6,218 nucleotides of DNA from Oscillospiraceae bacterium (GTDB taxonomy: Bacteria; Bacillota; Clostridia; Oscillospirales; Oscillospiraceae). Shown piece after piece: positions 1 to 5,941 of this stretch (its first letter is position 1; each line of letters opens with the position of its first letter). Where the stretch lies: the NCBI GenBank assembly GCA_902766215.1, contig CACXCV010000059.1, positions 1 to 6,218 on the forward strand, in the 5' to 3' direction. The notes under the pieces are model-generated. The model did not search any database, was not told where the DNA came from, and saw nothing but the letters and a program-made list of their open reading frames with translations. Position numbers and translations under genes: made by a program.

Positions 1-66
1 ATAGGCCAGATAGGCCTCCGGCGAGCCGGTCTGAAGAAAAATGTTCCACCACAGCTGCTGCTTCAT
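1..66 (-). CDS. yqzL: YqzL-like small protein, C-terminus cut by window edge
   Basis: The ATG at 66-64 opens a frame of 22 codons that runs off the left edge. The visible protein begins MKQQLWWNIFLQTG and continues SPEAYLAY. The pattern of an aromatic-rich start, then F-x-x-T-G, then a Y-L-x-Y ending resembles the YqzL family, proteins of roughly 45-50 residues encoded between era and recO in Bacillus and many Clostridia. The match in position, immediately after era on the same strand, is as important as the residues. A good Shine-Dalgarno, GGGGAGG, lies about 8 bases upstream (roughly 73-79). The biochemical function of YqzL is unknown. Only a few to about 25 residues should be missing. The call rests on synteny plus a short motif, so it is likely but not certain. 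Confidence 0.7.
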   Translation of the reverse strand, partial: MKQQLWWNIFLQTGSPEAYLAY

Positions 67-134
67 CGCTGCCGCCTCCCCTCATAGGGATAGCATACAC
101 CGTTGCAGCCGTCGAAATCCCCGGTAATTGCTGC

Positions 135-1016
135 TTATTCGTAGCCAAAGTTGCGGATGAGGTTCATGTTGTCGCGCCAGTTTTCCTTTACCTTCACCCA
201 GGTTTCCAGATAGGTTTTCATGCCCATAAAGCGCTCGATGTCCGCCCGGGCCTGGCTGGAGATTTTTTTCAGCATCTGGCCCTGCTTGCCGATGATAATG
301 CCCTTGTGGCTGGCCTTCTCACAGTAGATGGTTGCCTCCACGTCCAATATGCCGTTGTCCCGCTCGGAAAAGCGGGTAATCTCCACCGCCGTCCCGTGGG
401 GGATCTCCCGGTCGAGATTCCACAGCAGCTTTTCGCGGATGATTTCGGCCACTACCTGCTTTTCCGGCTGGTCGGAGTTCATATCCTCGGGGAACAGGTG
501 CGGCCCCTCCTCGGCATATTGATCCAGCTCGTCCAGCAGCGTGTCCAGTCCCTGGTGCTCGCGTGCCGAGAGGGGGATCACCGCCGCAAAGTCGAACGCC
601 TCGCTGTAGGCGGCAATGACGGCCAGCAGAGTCTCCTTTTCGACGGTGTCGATTTTGTTGATCAGCAGCAGCGTGGGGATGTGCTCCTCGCGCAGCTGGT
701 CAAGCAGCATCTGCTCCTGGGTGCCGATGTTGGCAATCGGCTCGACCATCAGCAGCACAGCGTCCACGTCGGCCACGCTCTGGCGCACCACGTTGACCAT
801 ATAGTCGCCCAGGCGCGTGCGGGCCTTGTGAAAGCCCGGCGTGTCCATGAAGATAAACTGGGTCTCGCCGCGGTTGACCACGCCGGTGATGCGGTTGCGC
901 GTGGTCTGCGGCTTGTTGGATACAATGGCGATCTTCTCGCCCACCAGGGCGTTGAGCAGCGTGGATTTGCCCACGTTGGGCCGCCCGGCAATGGTGATCA
1001 TTGCGGTTTTTGTCAT
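135..1016 (-). CDS. era: GTPase Era, 16S rRNA-binding ribosome assembly factor
   Basis: Era is an essential GTPase that binds the 3' end of 16S rRNA and checks maturation of the 30S subunit in the cytoplasm. The 293-residue length is normal. Visible GTPase motifs are G1 GRPNVGKS (residues 11-18), the switch I region with PQTTR (36-40), G3 DTPG (58-61), G4 NKID (120-123) and G5 SAR (150-152). The inter-domain FPED...QPE segment (175-185) typical of Firmicutes Era is present. The C-terminal KH domain carries GIIIGKQGQMLKKI (239-252), with the RNA-binding GKQG loop at 243-246. All key residues look intact. The ATG at 1016-1014 lies 1 base after the ybeY stop, and a strong Shine-Dalgarno AAGGAGAC sits inside the end of ybeY, so translation is probably coupled to ybeY. 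The TAA stop is at 137-135, 68 bases before the yqzL start. Confidence 0.97.
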   Translation of the reverse strand: MTKTAMITIAGRPNVGKSTLLNALVGEKIAIVSNKPQTTRNRITGVVNRGETQFIFMDTPGFHKARTRLGDYMVNVVRQSVADVDAVLLMVEPIANIGTQEQMLLDQLREEHIPTLLLINKIDTVEKETLLAVIAAYSEAFDFAAVIPLSAREHQGLDTLLDELDQYAEEGPHLFPEDMNSDQPEKQVVAEIIREKLLWNLDREIPHGTAVEITRFSERDNGILDVEATIYCEKASHKGIIIGKQGQMLKKISSQARADIERFMGMKTYLETWVKVKENWRDNMNLIRNFGYE

Positions 1017-1017
1017 T

Positions 1018-1569
1018 TCAGTCTCCTTTGGTGTTGGGTGCCGGCCGGTTTTTCAGCCGGGCGGTCAGGTGGCGCACCACGGGCGCCCGGCGCGTGAGAT
1101 CCAGCTGCGCCATGATGGCCTCCTCCCGGGCGCGCATCTGGCGCTTCTGCGGCCCCTCGTCCAGGTGGTCATAGCCCAGCAGGTGCAGCACCGAGTGAAC
1201 GGCCAGATACCCGGCCTCGCGCCGGATGCCGTGGCCATATTCCTTTGCCTGGGCACAGATATGTTCATATGAGAGCGCCATATCCCCCAGCGGCACCATG
1301 CCGGTGGCCGGATCCTCGTCAAATTCGTCCGGCAGCACGCCGGGCGACAGCTCAAACATGGGAAACGACAGCACATCCGTGGCCGCGTCAATGCCGCGCT
1401 GGTCGCGGTTGATGCGGCGAATGCCATCGTCGTCGGTAATCAGGACATTGATCTCACAGGGCACCGAAACGCCCTCGGCGTCCAGCGCGGCGGTAATGCA
1501 GCGGCGCAGATGCGCCTCGATCCCCCCGGTCTGCGCCACTTCGGATTCGATCAGAATGCGATGCTTCAT
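1018..1569 (-). CDS. ybeY: Endoribonuclease YbeY, rRNA maturation factor
   Basis: YbeY is a zinc-dependent endoribonuclease needed for 16S rRNA 3'-end processing and 70S ribosome quality control. The protein has 183 residues. The family signature TDVLSFP is at 64-70, preceded by the conserved Arg of the N-x-x-x-R element (R58 here). GDMALS (95-100) follows, and then the metal-binding motif HSVLHLLGYDH, with H125, H129 and H135 as the zinc triad. The start ATG (1569-1567) overlaps the phoH stop as ATGA. An AAAGAGGT ribosome-binding site lies 12 bases upstream inside phoH. The position between phoH and era fits functional links reported for YbeZ, YbeY and Era. After the conserved core the protein continues about 20 residues longer than a typical YbeY, ending in a basic tail (RHLTARLKNRPAP). 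In Bacillus the homologue is called yqfG. Confidence 0.96.
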   Translation of the reverse strand: MKHRILIESEVAQTGGIEAHLRRCITAALDAEGVSVPCEINVLITDDDGIRRINRDQRGIDAATDVLSFPMFELSPGVLPDEFDEDPATGMVPLGDMALSYEHICAQAKEYGHGIRREAGYLAVHSVLHLLGYDHLDEGPQKRQMRAREEAIMAQLDLTRRAPVVRHLTARLKNRPAPNTKGD

Positions 1570-2561
1570 TTGCGTTTATACCTCTTTGCCGGAGCGGGAG
1601 CCGGCTTGGCCGCGTGCTCCATTTTTTCATAGGCTGCGATGATCCGCTGCACCAGCACGTGGCGCACCACGTCGGAGGCCGTCAGGCGGCAGATGGCAAT
1701 GTCCTCCACCCCATCAAGAATGCGCACCGCGTCCTTCAGGCCGCTGGTCTTGTCGGCGGGCAGGTCAATCTGTGTCACATCGCCGGTGATGACAATCTTG
1801 GAGTTGAAGCCCAGGCGGGTGAGGAACATCTTCATCTGCTCGCGGGTGGTGTTCTGCGCCTCGTCAAGGATGATAAAGCTGTCGTCCAGCGTCCGGCCGC
1901 GCATATAGGCCAGGGGCGCGATTTCGATGTTGCCCTTCTCCAGATATTTCTGATAGGACTCCACGCCGAACATGTCAAACAGCGCATCGTACAGCGGGCG
2001 CAGATAGGGGTCGACCTTGTTCTGCAGGTCGCCGGGCAGAAAGCCCAGCCGCTCGCCGGCCTCCACCGCCGGGCGGGTAAGGATGATGCGGTTGACCTTT
2101 TTCTCCCGGAAGGCCGCTACCGCGGCGGCCACGGCCAGATAGGTCTTGCCGGTGCCGGCCGGGCCGACGCCGATGGTAATCGTGTTTTTGGCAATTGCCT
2201 TGACATATTTCTGCTGGCCGAGGGTCTTGGCCTTGATGGGGCGGCCCTTGGCCGTCACGCAGACCACGTTCCCCGCCAGCTCGGCAATCTTGTCGTCGGT
2301 GCCGGAGCGCACCATATCGATCAGATAGCGGACGTTCTGCTCGGTAATGCTCTCGCCCTTGCCGGCCAGATACAGCAGCCCGTTCAGCGCCCGGGCGCCG
2401 CGGTCGGCCTCCTCCGGGTCGCCAGTCACCTTCAGCTCGGTGCCGCGGTTGATAATGCGCACGTTCAGCTCCTGCTCGATGCGCTTGATGTTTTCGTCAA
2501 ACGAGCCGAATACATCGACCAGCTGCTCGACGCGCTCGGCATTGACTGTGATTTCAGCCAT
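1566..2561 (-). CDS. phoH: PhoH/YbeZ-family P-loop ATPase
   Basis: This is a cytoplasmic ATPase of the PhoH (YbeZ) family, an RNA-linked P-loop protein whose gene usually neighbours ybeY and whose product is reported to partner YbeY in rRNA processing. The frame is open much further upstream, but I choose the ATG at 2561-2559, giving 331 residues, MAEITVNAERVEQ. AAAGG is 9 bases upstream, the length is then normal for the family, and the upstream residues are the shadow of yqfD. The N-terminal part (about 10-65) resembles the small KH-like domain of the family. The Walker A GPAGTGKT is at 133-140. The hallmark TRPAVEAGERLGFLPGD is at 162-178, Walker B FIILDEAQ at 229-236 and TGDVTQIDLP at 259-268. 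The C-terminus is a short Pro/Ala then Arg/Lys tail. It overlaps yqfD by 8 bases and ybeY by 4. The in-frame ATG at 2570 is a poorer start because AAAGG directly abuts it. Confidence 0.95.
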   Translation of the reverse strand: MAEITVNAERVEQLVDVFGSFDENIKRIEQELNVRIINRGTELKVTGDPEEADRGARALNGLLYLAGKGESITEQNVRYLIDMVRSGTDDKIAELAGNVVCVTAKGRPIKAKTLGQQKYVKAIAKNTITIGVGPAGTGKTYLAVAAAVAAFREKKVNRIILTRPAVEAGERLGFLPGDLQNKVDPYLRPLYDALFDMFGVESYQKYLEKGNIEIAPLAYMRGRTLDDSFIILDEAQNTTREQMKMFLTRLGFNSKIVITGDVTQIDLPADKTSGLKDAVRILDGVEDIAICRLTASDVVRHVLVQRIIAAYEKMEHAAKPAPAPAKRYKRK

Positions 2562-3750
2562 GTTCCCCATCCTTTGTATCGATAAGTATCGGAACCAGCG
2601 TTCCAATCTGCTCGGTTGCTTCGCATGTGGCGGACCAGCGCCAATACGCTCCGGCATCTTTGAGCGTGTGGCTGAGCGCCCGCACCTGCCCCGCCTCCAT
2701 CTCGCGCCGCAGCGCGGCGAGATAGTCCTGCGCCAGCTGCTGCTGCAGCTGCGCCTCGTCCCGGGGCTGCTCGGCCGTTTCGTACGCGCGGCAGACTGTT
2801 TTCTCCAGCGCAATGGGGAGCCGGATTCCGCCCGGGAGAGTCAGGGCATAAGTTGTCATTATTTTATCACACTCATCTGGTGAAATTCCACCATTTTCGC
2901 AGATTTTCATGAATTTGTTACCGAGTACCAGCCGCCAGGTCGTCCCCGTGCGGCCGGTATATGTTTTTTCCCGGCAGGTTTTGGCGCAGAGCACCTCCGC
3001 CGTGCGCCAGGTACGGGCATAGACCTCCGCCATGGCGTGATGCAGCAGCGTGGCGCGGAAGGACGTGGTCAGTCCCGAAACCAGCAGCTGCCCCGGCAGT
3101 ACCATCTGCCCCGGCTCTGCCACCGCCTGCCCGTCATAGACTTCCATGCGCTCGATCAGCCCGGCCTGCGAGGCTACTACGTTGGTGGGCTGGTGGGGGT
3201 TCACCAGCTCCGGCTTGACAATCCGCTCCTTCACCAGCACCACAGCGCGCATGCTGTTGGCGTTGATGGTAAACCAGCCCAGCGCCGGCATGCGGTCGAG
3301 CATGCGGTTTTCCAGCCGCTGGGGGTCAATGCCGCTGCGGCGCGTTCCCACACCCACGCCCAGCTCGGACAGCGTGCGCAGAATCTGCTCGGCCGGGACC
3401 ATCTCGTTGCCCTGTACCTCCAGCGTCCAGACATATTGCTGCGAGATCAGCGCCGCAGCCACGGCCAGCACCAGCCCCGCCAGCAGCACCGGCCGGCGCT
3501 TCAGCCCATAGAACACCGCCCGGGCGCCCCGCAGCGACTGCACCTCCAGCTGACACATGCTGCGCCGGGCCGCCTGGCCGCACCGGGGCAGCGTGCTGCG
3601 ATAGACCGTCGCCTCCAGGCACAGCGGATCGCGCTGCACCACGTCCCAGAACGGAATCTGCCCGGCGGCCATCCGGTTCAGGCAGCTCTGCGGATAGGCG
3701 CCGGTGATGGTCACGCGGGCCGTCCCGCGCAAAAACTCCAGCAGCTTCAT
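2554..3750 (-). CDS. yqfD: Sporulation protein YqfD
   Basis: The 398-residue protein matches the YqfD family, membrane-anchored proteins of spore-formers; in B. subtilis yqfD belongs to the SigE regulon of the mother cell. The exact role is unknown. Residues 1-75 form a cytoplasmic-type domain beginning KLLEFLRGTARVTITGAYP. A hydrophobic segment at about 87-103 (VLLAGLVLAVAAALIS) is the single membrane span. After it, WTLEVQGNEMVPAEQIL (108-124) resembles the start of a POTRA-like fold, as in FtsQ and other YqfD proteins. A conserved stretch AVVLVKERIVKPELV (169-183) and PTNVVASQAGLIERMEVYDG (188-207) look like the family's beta-rich core. The ATG (3750-3748) overlaps the yqfC stop as ATGA. 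The Shine-Dalgarno is weak (AGGACGG), so translation probably depends on coupling. The end overlaps phoH by 8 bases and contains the phoH ribosome-binding site. Confidence 0.93.
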   Translation of the reverse strand: MKLLEFLRGTARVTITGAYPQSCLNRMAAGQIPFWDVVQRDPLCLEATVYRSTLPRCGQAARRSMCQLEVQSLRGARAVFYGLKRRPVLLAGLVLAVAAALISQQYVWTLEVQGNEMVPAEQILRTLSELGVGVGTRRSGIDPQRLENRMLDRMPALGWFTINANSMRAVVLVKERIVKPELVNPHQPTNVVASQAGLIERMEVYDGQAVAEPGQMVLPGQLLVSGLTTSFRATLLHHAMAEVYARTWRTAEVLCAKTCREKTYTGRTGTTWRLVLGNKFMKICENGGISPDECDKIMTTYALTLPGGIRLPIALEKTVCRAYETAEQPRDEAQLQQQLAQDYLAALRREMEAGQVRALSHTLKDAGAYWRWSATCEATEQIGTLVPILIDTKDGEHG

Positions 3751-4037
3751 CCGTCCTGCCCCTGGGGCAGCGTCACGCTGTCAATCTGCCCCACCACCAC
3801 CAGCTCCCGCTGGTTCATCAGCAGCAGCGACAGTCCGCGCCCGCGCACGGCAATGGGGCCCTGCGCCGTCAGCAGCTCCATAAACTCCGGGCCAAAGGCC
3901 CCCACGCCGCGATGATTCTCCACGCTCAGGCGGCTGCTGCCGGTCAGCTCCACGCGGGATACGCCCGCCGTGACGTCCGCCGGCAGATTCAGCCGTTCCG
4001 AGGCCTTGATTACAAGATTTCTCGGGCTATTTGCCAT
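3747..4037 (-). CDS. yqfC: YabP/YqfC-family sporulation protein
   Basis: This 96-residue protein belongs to the YabP/YqfC family found in endospore formers. In B. subtilis yqfC is transcribed by SigE RNA polymerase; no biochemical activity is known. Family features visible are the LNLPADVTAGVSRVELTGS stretch (16-34), the hallmark ENHRGV (40-45; ENHKGI in relatives), the G-x-I-x-V-x-G-x-G-L segment (60-69) and the ending ELVVVGQIDSVTL (78-90), all suggesting a small beta-rich fold. The ATG at 4037-4035 is preceded by a strong Shine-Dalgarno (GGGAGGGGATC, 4041-4051). It is the first gene of the minus-strand operon and directly precedes yqfD with a 4-base ATGA overlap, the usual pairing of these two genes. 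A SigE-like promoter lies about 23 bases upstream of the start. Confidence 0.94.
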   Translation of the reverse strand: MANSPRNLVIKASERLNLPADVTAGVSRVELTGSSRLSVENHRGVGAFGPEFMELLTAQGPIAVRGRGLSLLLMNQRELVVVGQIDSVTLPQGQDG

Positions 4038-4059
4038 CTTGATCCCCTCCCGTCAGGGA

Positions 4060-4087
4060 ATTCTATGCCGGACACGCAAAAAATTGA
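4060..4087 (-). promoter_or_regulatory. SigE-like promoter for yqfC-yqfD operon
   Basis: On the minus strand CATAGAAT (4067-4060) matches the SigE -10 consensus CATACAAT at 7 of 8 positions. TCAATTT (4087-4081) matches the -35 consensus (K-M-ATATT) at 5 of 7, with a 13-base spacer. The predicted start near 4053 would leave a leader just long enough for the Shine-Dalgarno at 4041-4051. SigE control of yqfCD is established in B. subtilis; its use here is inferred from the match alone. Confidence 0.5.
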
Positions 4088-4104
4088 CCACCCGCGCATA
4101 GGCT
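4076..4104 (+). promoter_or_regulatory. Weak SigE-like promoter candidate for ylbJ
   Basis: On the plus strand CATAGGCT (4097-4104) matches the SigE -10 consensus at 5 of 8 positions, including the key CATA. GCAAAAA (4076-4082) matches the -35 at 4 of 7, with a 14-base spacer. The predicted start near 4111 fits the ribosome-binding site at 4119-4126. The match is weak. The main support is that ylbJ/spoVV is a SigE gene in B. subtilis and that no SigA promoter is visible. Confidence 0.25.
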
Positions 4105-4134
4105 TTCCCATCCAACCCGGAAAGGAGCTGCTCT

Positions 4135-5316
4135 ATGGCCCGCGTTTTGTCCGTCCGTTCCATCCGCGAGCTGCTCTATGCGCTGGGCGTGGCCCTGTGC
4201 GCCGCCGCACTGCTGCTCTTTCCCGTGCAGTCGGTCGCCGCGGCAAAAAGCGGCCTGCAGCTGTGCGGCAATGTAATTATCCCCTCGCTGTTTCCCTTCT
4301 TTGTGCTCTCCAGCTTCTGCATGGAAATCGGCCTGGTGCAATATCTGGGCCGTGTGCTCGAGCCGCTGATGCGCCCGCTGTTCCGCGTGAGCGGGGCGTG
4401 CGCCTCGGCCTTTGTGCTGGGGATCATCGGCGGCTATCCCGTCGGAGCTAAAACGGCCATTGCCCTGTACGAAAAGCGCATGATCTCCCGGGACGAGGCC
4501 GAGCGTCTGCTGGCCTTCTGCAACAACTGCGGCCCGGCCTTCATCTTCGGCGTGGTGGGCGCGGGCGTGTTTTCCAGCAGCGCTGTGGGGCTGCTGCTGT
4601 ATCTGATCCACATTCTCTCCTCCGTGCTGGTGGGGCTGCTGTTCCGCTTTCGCGGAAGCCGGACCGTCAGCACAGGCCGCGCCGCCCCGGCGGAGGGGGC
4701 GCCGACGTTTTCCGTCGCCTTTACCGCCTCCGTCCGCAGTGCCATGCAGTCCACGCTGAGCATCTGCGCCTTTGTGCTGTTCTTCACGGTGATCATCCGG
4801 CTGCTGGTGCTCTCGGGCTTGCTGCGCGGAGCGGCCGCGCTGCTGGGGACCCTGCTGGCGCCCTTCGGCGGGACAGACGCTGCGGCGGAGAAGCTGCTCA
4901 TCGGCGCAATTGAGATGTCCTCCGGCGTGGCAAGTCTCTCCGGCTCGGCCGGGTCGATGAGCACCCAGCTGTCGCTGGCAGCGTTTATCCTGGGCTGGGC
5001 CGGCCTGTGCGTCCACTGTCAGGTGCTGTCGTTCCTCGGCTCCAGCGACCTGTCTGTCCGCACCTATCTGGCCGGCAAGCTGGCGCACGGCGCCATTTCC
5101 GCCGCGCTGGCCGGCGTGCTCATCCGCGTTCTGCCCATGCAGCTGCCTGTTTCGGCCGTGTATGCCCAGCAGATCAACGTGCTGACCGGCATAGGGTTCT
5201 CGCGGGCGCTGGCTGCCGCCTCCACCGCGGCAGCGGTCACTTGGCTGGCTTTTTTGCTGGTTGCTTTGGCCGCCTGCCGAAAAAGCGCTGGCAATTCCGG
5301 ACGAAAACATGTATAA
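4135..5316 (+). CDS. ylbJ: Spore membrane transporter YlbJ/SpoVV
   Basis: The 393-residue polytopic membrane protein matches YlbJ, renamed SpoVV in B. subtilis, where it is made in the mother cell under SigE and helps carry dipicolinic acid across the outer forespore membrane. Hydrophobic segments are visible at about 13-30, 45-66, 88-101, 134-172 (probably two), 207-242 (probably two), 275-300, 315-334 and 360-380. Family motifs are GGYPVGAK (99-106), YEKRMISRDEAERLLAFCNN followed by CGPAFIFG (112-139), EMSSGV (260-265) and GWAGLCVHCQVLS (287-299). The two G/P/N-rich motifs are those of the nucleoside-transporter-like Gate domain. The start ATG has a good Shine-Dalgarno, GGAAAGGAG, 9 bases upstream. 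It is divergent from yqfC. The stop TAA (5314-5316) overlaps a TATAAT box for the next gene. Transported substrate here is inferred from family. Confidence 0.92.
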   Translation: MARVLSVRSIRELLYALGVALCAAALLLFPVQSVAAAKSGLQLCGNVIIPSLFPFFVLSSFCMEIGLVQYLGRVLEPLMRPLFRVSGACASAFVLGIIGGYPVGAKTAIALYEKRMISRDEAERLLAFCNNCGPAFIFGVVGAGVFSSSAVGLLLYLIHILSSVLVGLLFRFRGSRTVSTGRAAPAEGAPTFSVAFTASVRSAMQSTLSICAFVLFFTVIIRLLVLSGLLRGAAALLGTLLAPFGGTDAAAEKLLIGAIEMSSGVASLSGSAGSMSTQLSLAAFILGWAGLCVHCQVLSFLGSSDLSVRTYLAGKLAHGAISAALAGVLIRVLPMQLPVSAVYAQQINVLTGIGFSRALAAASTAAAVTWLAFLLVALAACRKSAGNSGRKHV

Positions 5317-5317
5317 T
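5288..5317 (+). promoter_or_regulatory. Possible SigA promoter for the small cysteine protein
   Basis: TATAAT at 5312-5317 is a perfect -10 box spanning the ylbJ stop codon. CTGGCA at 5288-5293 matches TTGACA at 4 of 6 with an 18-base spacer. Transcription would start near 5324, right at the Shine-Dalgarno AGAGGTG (5325-5331) of the gene starting at 5339. The -10 could be fortuitous because it overlaps coding sequence. Confidence 0.4.
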
Positions 5318-5338
5318 AGCACCCAGAGGTGAAACGAC

Positions 5339-5548
5339 ATGCTTTTCCGCAAAGAGATCGAGCCGCGCTGCGTCTATTGCGCCAACGGGGCCAGCATCGG
5401 CAACGAGCAGATTGCCTGCCTGCACCGGGGCATTGTGCCGGAGGGATATCACTGCCGCCGGTTTGTCTATGATCCGCTCAAGCGCGTCCCGCCGCAGCCC
5501 GCCGCGCCCGATTTTCAAAAGTTTGAGGACGAGGATTTTTCTCTGTAA
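5339..5548 (+). CDS. Small four-cysteine protein of unknown function, possibly zinc-binding
   Basis: This 69-residue frame begins MLFRKEIEPRCVYC and ends FEDEDFSL. It has AGAGGTG 7 bases before the ATG, a GC-rich third codon position like its neighbours, and starts 22 bases after ylbJ. Cysteines lie at 11, 14, 27 and 39 (C-x2-C-x12-C-x11-C), the layout of a small metal-binding knuckle. GYHCRRFVYDPLKRVPP (36-52) and the acidic ending with DFSL look conserved: I recall similar short hypothetical proteins in Oscillospiraceae-type Clostridia, but cannot verify this here. There is no signal peptide or membrane span, so it is probably cytoplasmic. No function is known to me. It may be cotranscribed with ylbJ by readthrough, or expressed from its own promoter. 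A hairpin terminator follows its stop. Confidence 0.8.
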   Translation: MLFRKEIEPRCVYCANGASIGNEQIACLHRGIVPEGYHCRRFVYDPLKRVPPQPAAPDFQKFEDEDFSL

Positions 5549-5553
5549 CGGCA

Positions 5554-5599
5554 GCCGCGCCGCATCGTAAGGGCAATGGCTGTGCGCGGCGAAGTTTTT
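5554..5599 (+). terminator. Rho-independent terminator candidate after the small cysteine gene
   Basis: A 7-bp perfect GC stem, GCCGCGC (5554-5560) with GCGCGGC (5584-5590), is followed by GAAG and TTTTT (5595-5599). The 23-base loop is large and the T tract short and offset by 4 bases, so it is plausible but not ideal. It starts 5 bases after the stop at 5548 and precedes the tRNA promoter. Confidence 0.5.
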
Positions 5600-5611
5600 C
5601 CCTCCCCCTAC

Positions 5612-5639
5612 TTGATTTTTCTGCATTGTGTGTTATAAT
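5612..5639 (+). promoter_or_regulatory. SigA promoter of the tRNA-Arg gene
   Basis: TTGATT (5612-5617; 4 of 6 to TTGACA) and a perfect TATAAT (5634-5639) are separated by 16 bases, with an extended -10 TGT immediately before. The predicted start near 5646 is about 6 bases before the mature tRNA 5' end. The surrounding DNA is AT-rich compared with the flanks. Confidence 0.85.
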
Positions 5640-5651
5640 ATACAGGCAAAC

Positions 5652-5727
5652 GCGCCAGTGGCTCAATGGATAGAGCATCAGATTCCGGTTCTGAGGGTTG
5701 GGGGTTCGAGTCCCTTCTGGCGTACCA
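5652..5727 (+). tRNA. tRNA-Arg(CCG)
   Basis: A complete 76-base cloverleaf is visible. The acceptor stem is 5652-5658 with 5717-5723 (first pair G-T, the rest Watson-Crick). The D stem is GCTC/GAGC (5661-5664, 5673-5676). The anticodon stem is TCAGA/TCTGA (5678-5682, 5690-5694) around the loop TTCCGGT. The variable loop has 5 bases, and the T arm is 5700-5716 with loop TTCGAGT and two G-T pairs. The anticodon CCG (5685-5687) reads codon CGG, arginine. Discriminator A5724 and an encoded CCA (5725-5727) complete it. It has its own promoter and terminator, so it is an independent unit. Confidence 0.96.
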
Positions 5728-5733
5728 TAACGA

Positions 5734-5779
5734 AAACCCCGAAAACGCCCTGATTACAAGGCTTTTCGGGGTTTCTTTT
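5734..5779 (+). terminator. Rho-independent terminator of the tRNA-Arg gene
   Basis: A long stem pairs AAACCCCGAAAA plus GCC (5734-5749, one bulged C at 5746) with GGCTTTTCGGGGTTT (5760-5774) around a 10-base loop. CTTTT follows. It starts 6 bases after the tRNA CCA. The arms are nearly symmetrical with A runs on the left, so it may act in both directions. Confidence 0.88.
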
Positions 5780-5842
5780 GTCTGTATGTGCTATGTAGCT
5801 TGCTTGGCGAACAAGCGGATTTTCACGGTTTTACGTGCATTA

Positions 5843-5866
5843 GTGATGATAAAAGCGATGATAAAT
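5843..5866. repeat. Two-copy 12-base tandem repeat
   Basis: GTGATGATAAAA (5843-5854) is followed directly by GCGATGATAAAT (5855-5866), identical at 10 of 12 positions. No function is evident, and a two-copy repeat this short can arise by chance or slippage. Confidence 0.5.
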
Positions 5867-5941
5867 TTTCCGCCCGGAGACGAATCCCGGGCTGTTGTGT
5901 TTTATCGAACGACATATTCACAGCTGTTTATGAAAAAGTGC

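Noticed and set aside
67..134. A promoter between era and yqzL
   Set aside because: Only TATGCT-like boxes without a properly spaced -35 are visible. The 68 bases hold the yqzL ribosome-binding site and otherwise nothing I can support.
306..1097. A 263-residue plus-strand frame opposite era
   Set aside because: Low-complexity shadow composition (V, H, Q, L), and it spans the era/ybeY junction, while era has every GTPase and KH motif.
1614..2585. A 323-residue plus-strand frame opposite phoH
   Set aside because: It mirrors the phoH coding frame, has no recognisable motif, and no ribosome-binding site that stands out.
2574..2610. SigA promoter for phoH (TTGGAA and TATCGA on the minus strand)
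   Set aside because: The -35 matches at 4 of 6 but the -10 at only about 3 of 6, which is not above chance.
2562..2813. N-terminal extension of phoH to an upstream ATG at 2813
   Set aside because: It would add 84 residues overlapping yqfD with Arg/Trp-rich shadow composition. The family begins near the ATG at 2561, which has a suitably spaced AAAGG.
3037..3915. A 292-residue plus-strand frame opposite yqfD and yqfC
   Set aside because: Rich in His, Gln and Arg, as expected of an antisense shadow; it crosses a real gene junction.
4063..5352. A 429-residue open frame on the minus strand opposite ylbJ
   Set aside because: It is rich in Gln, His, Arg and Ala with no motif, the usual shadow of a GC-rich gene. 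The plus-strand protein is a clear YlbJ.
5700..5730. tRNA-Arg 3' end as an attachment site for an integrated element
   Set aside because: I found no second copy of the tRNA 3' end in 5730-6218 and no integrase gene in the window.
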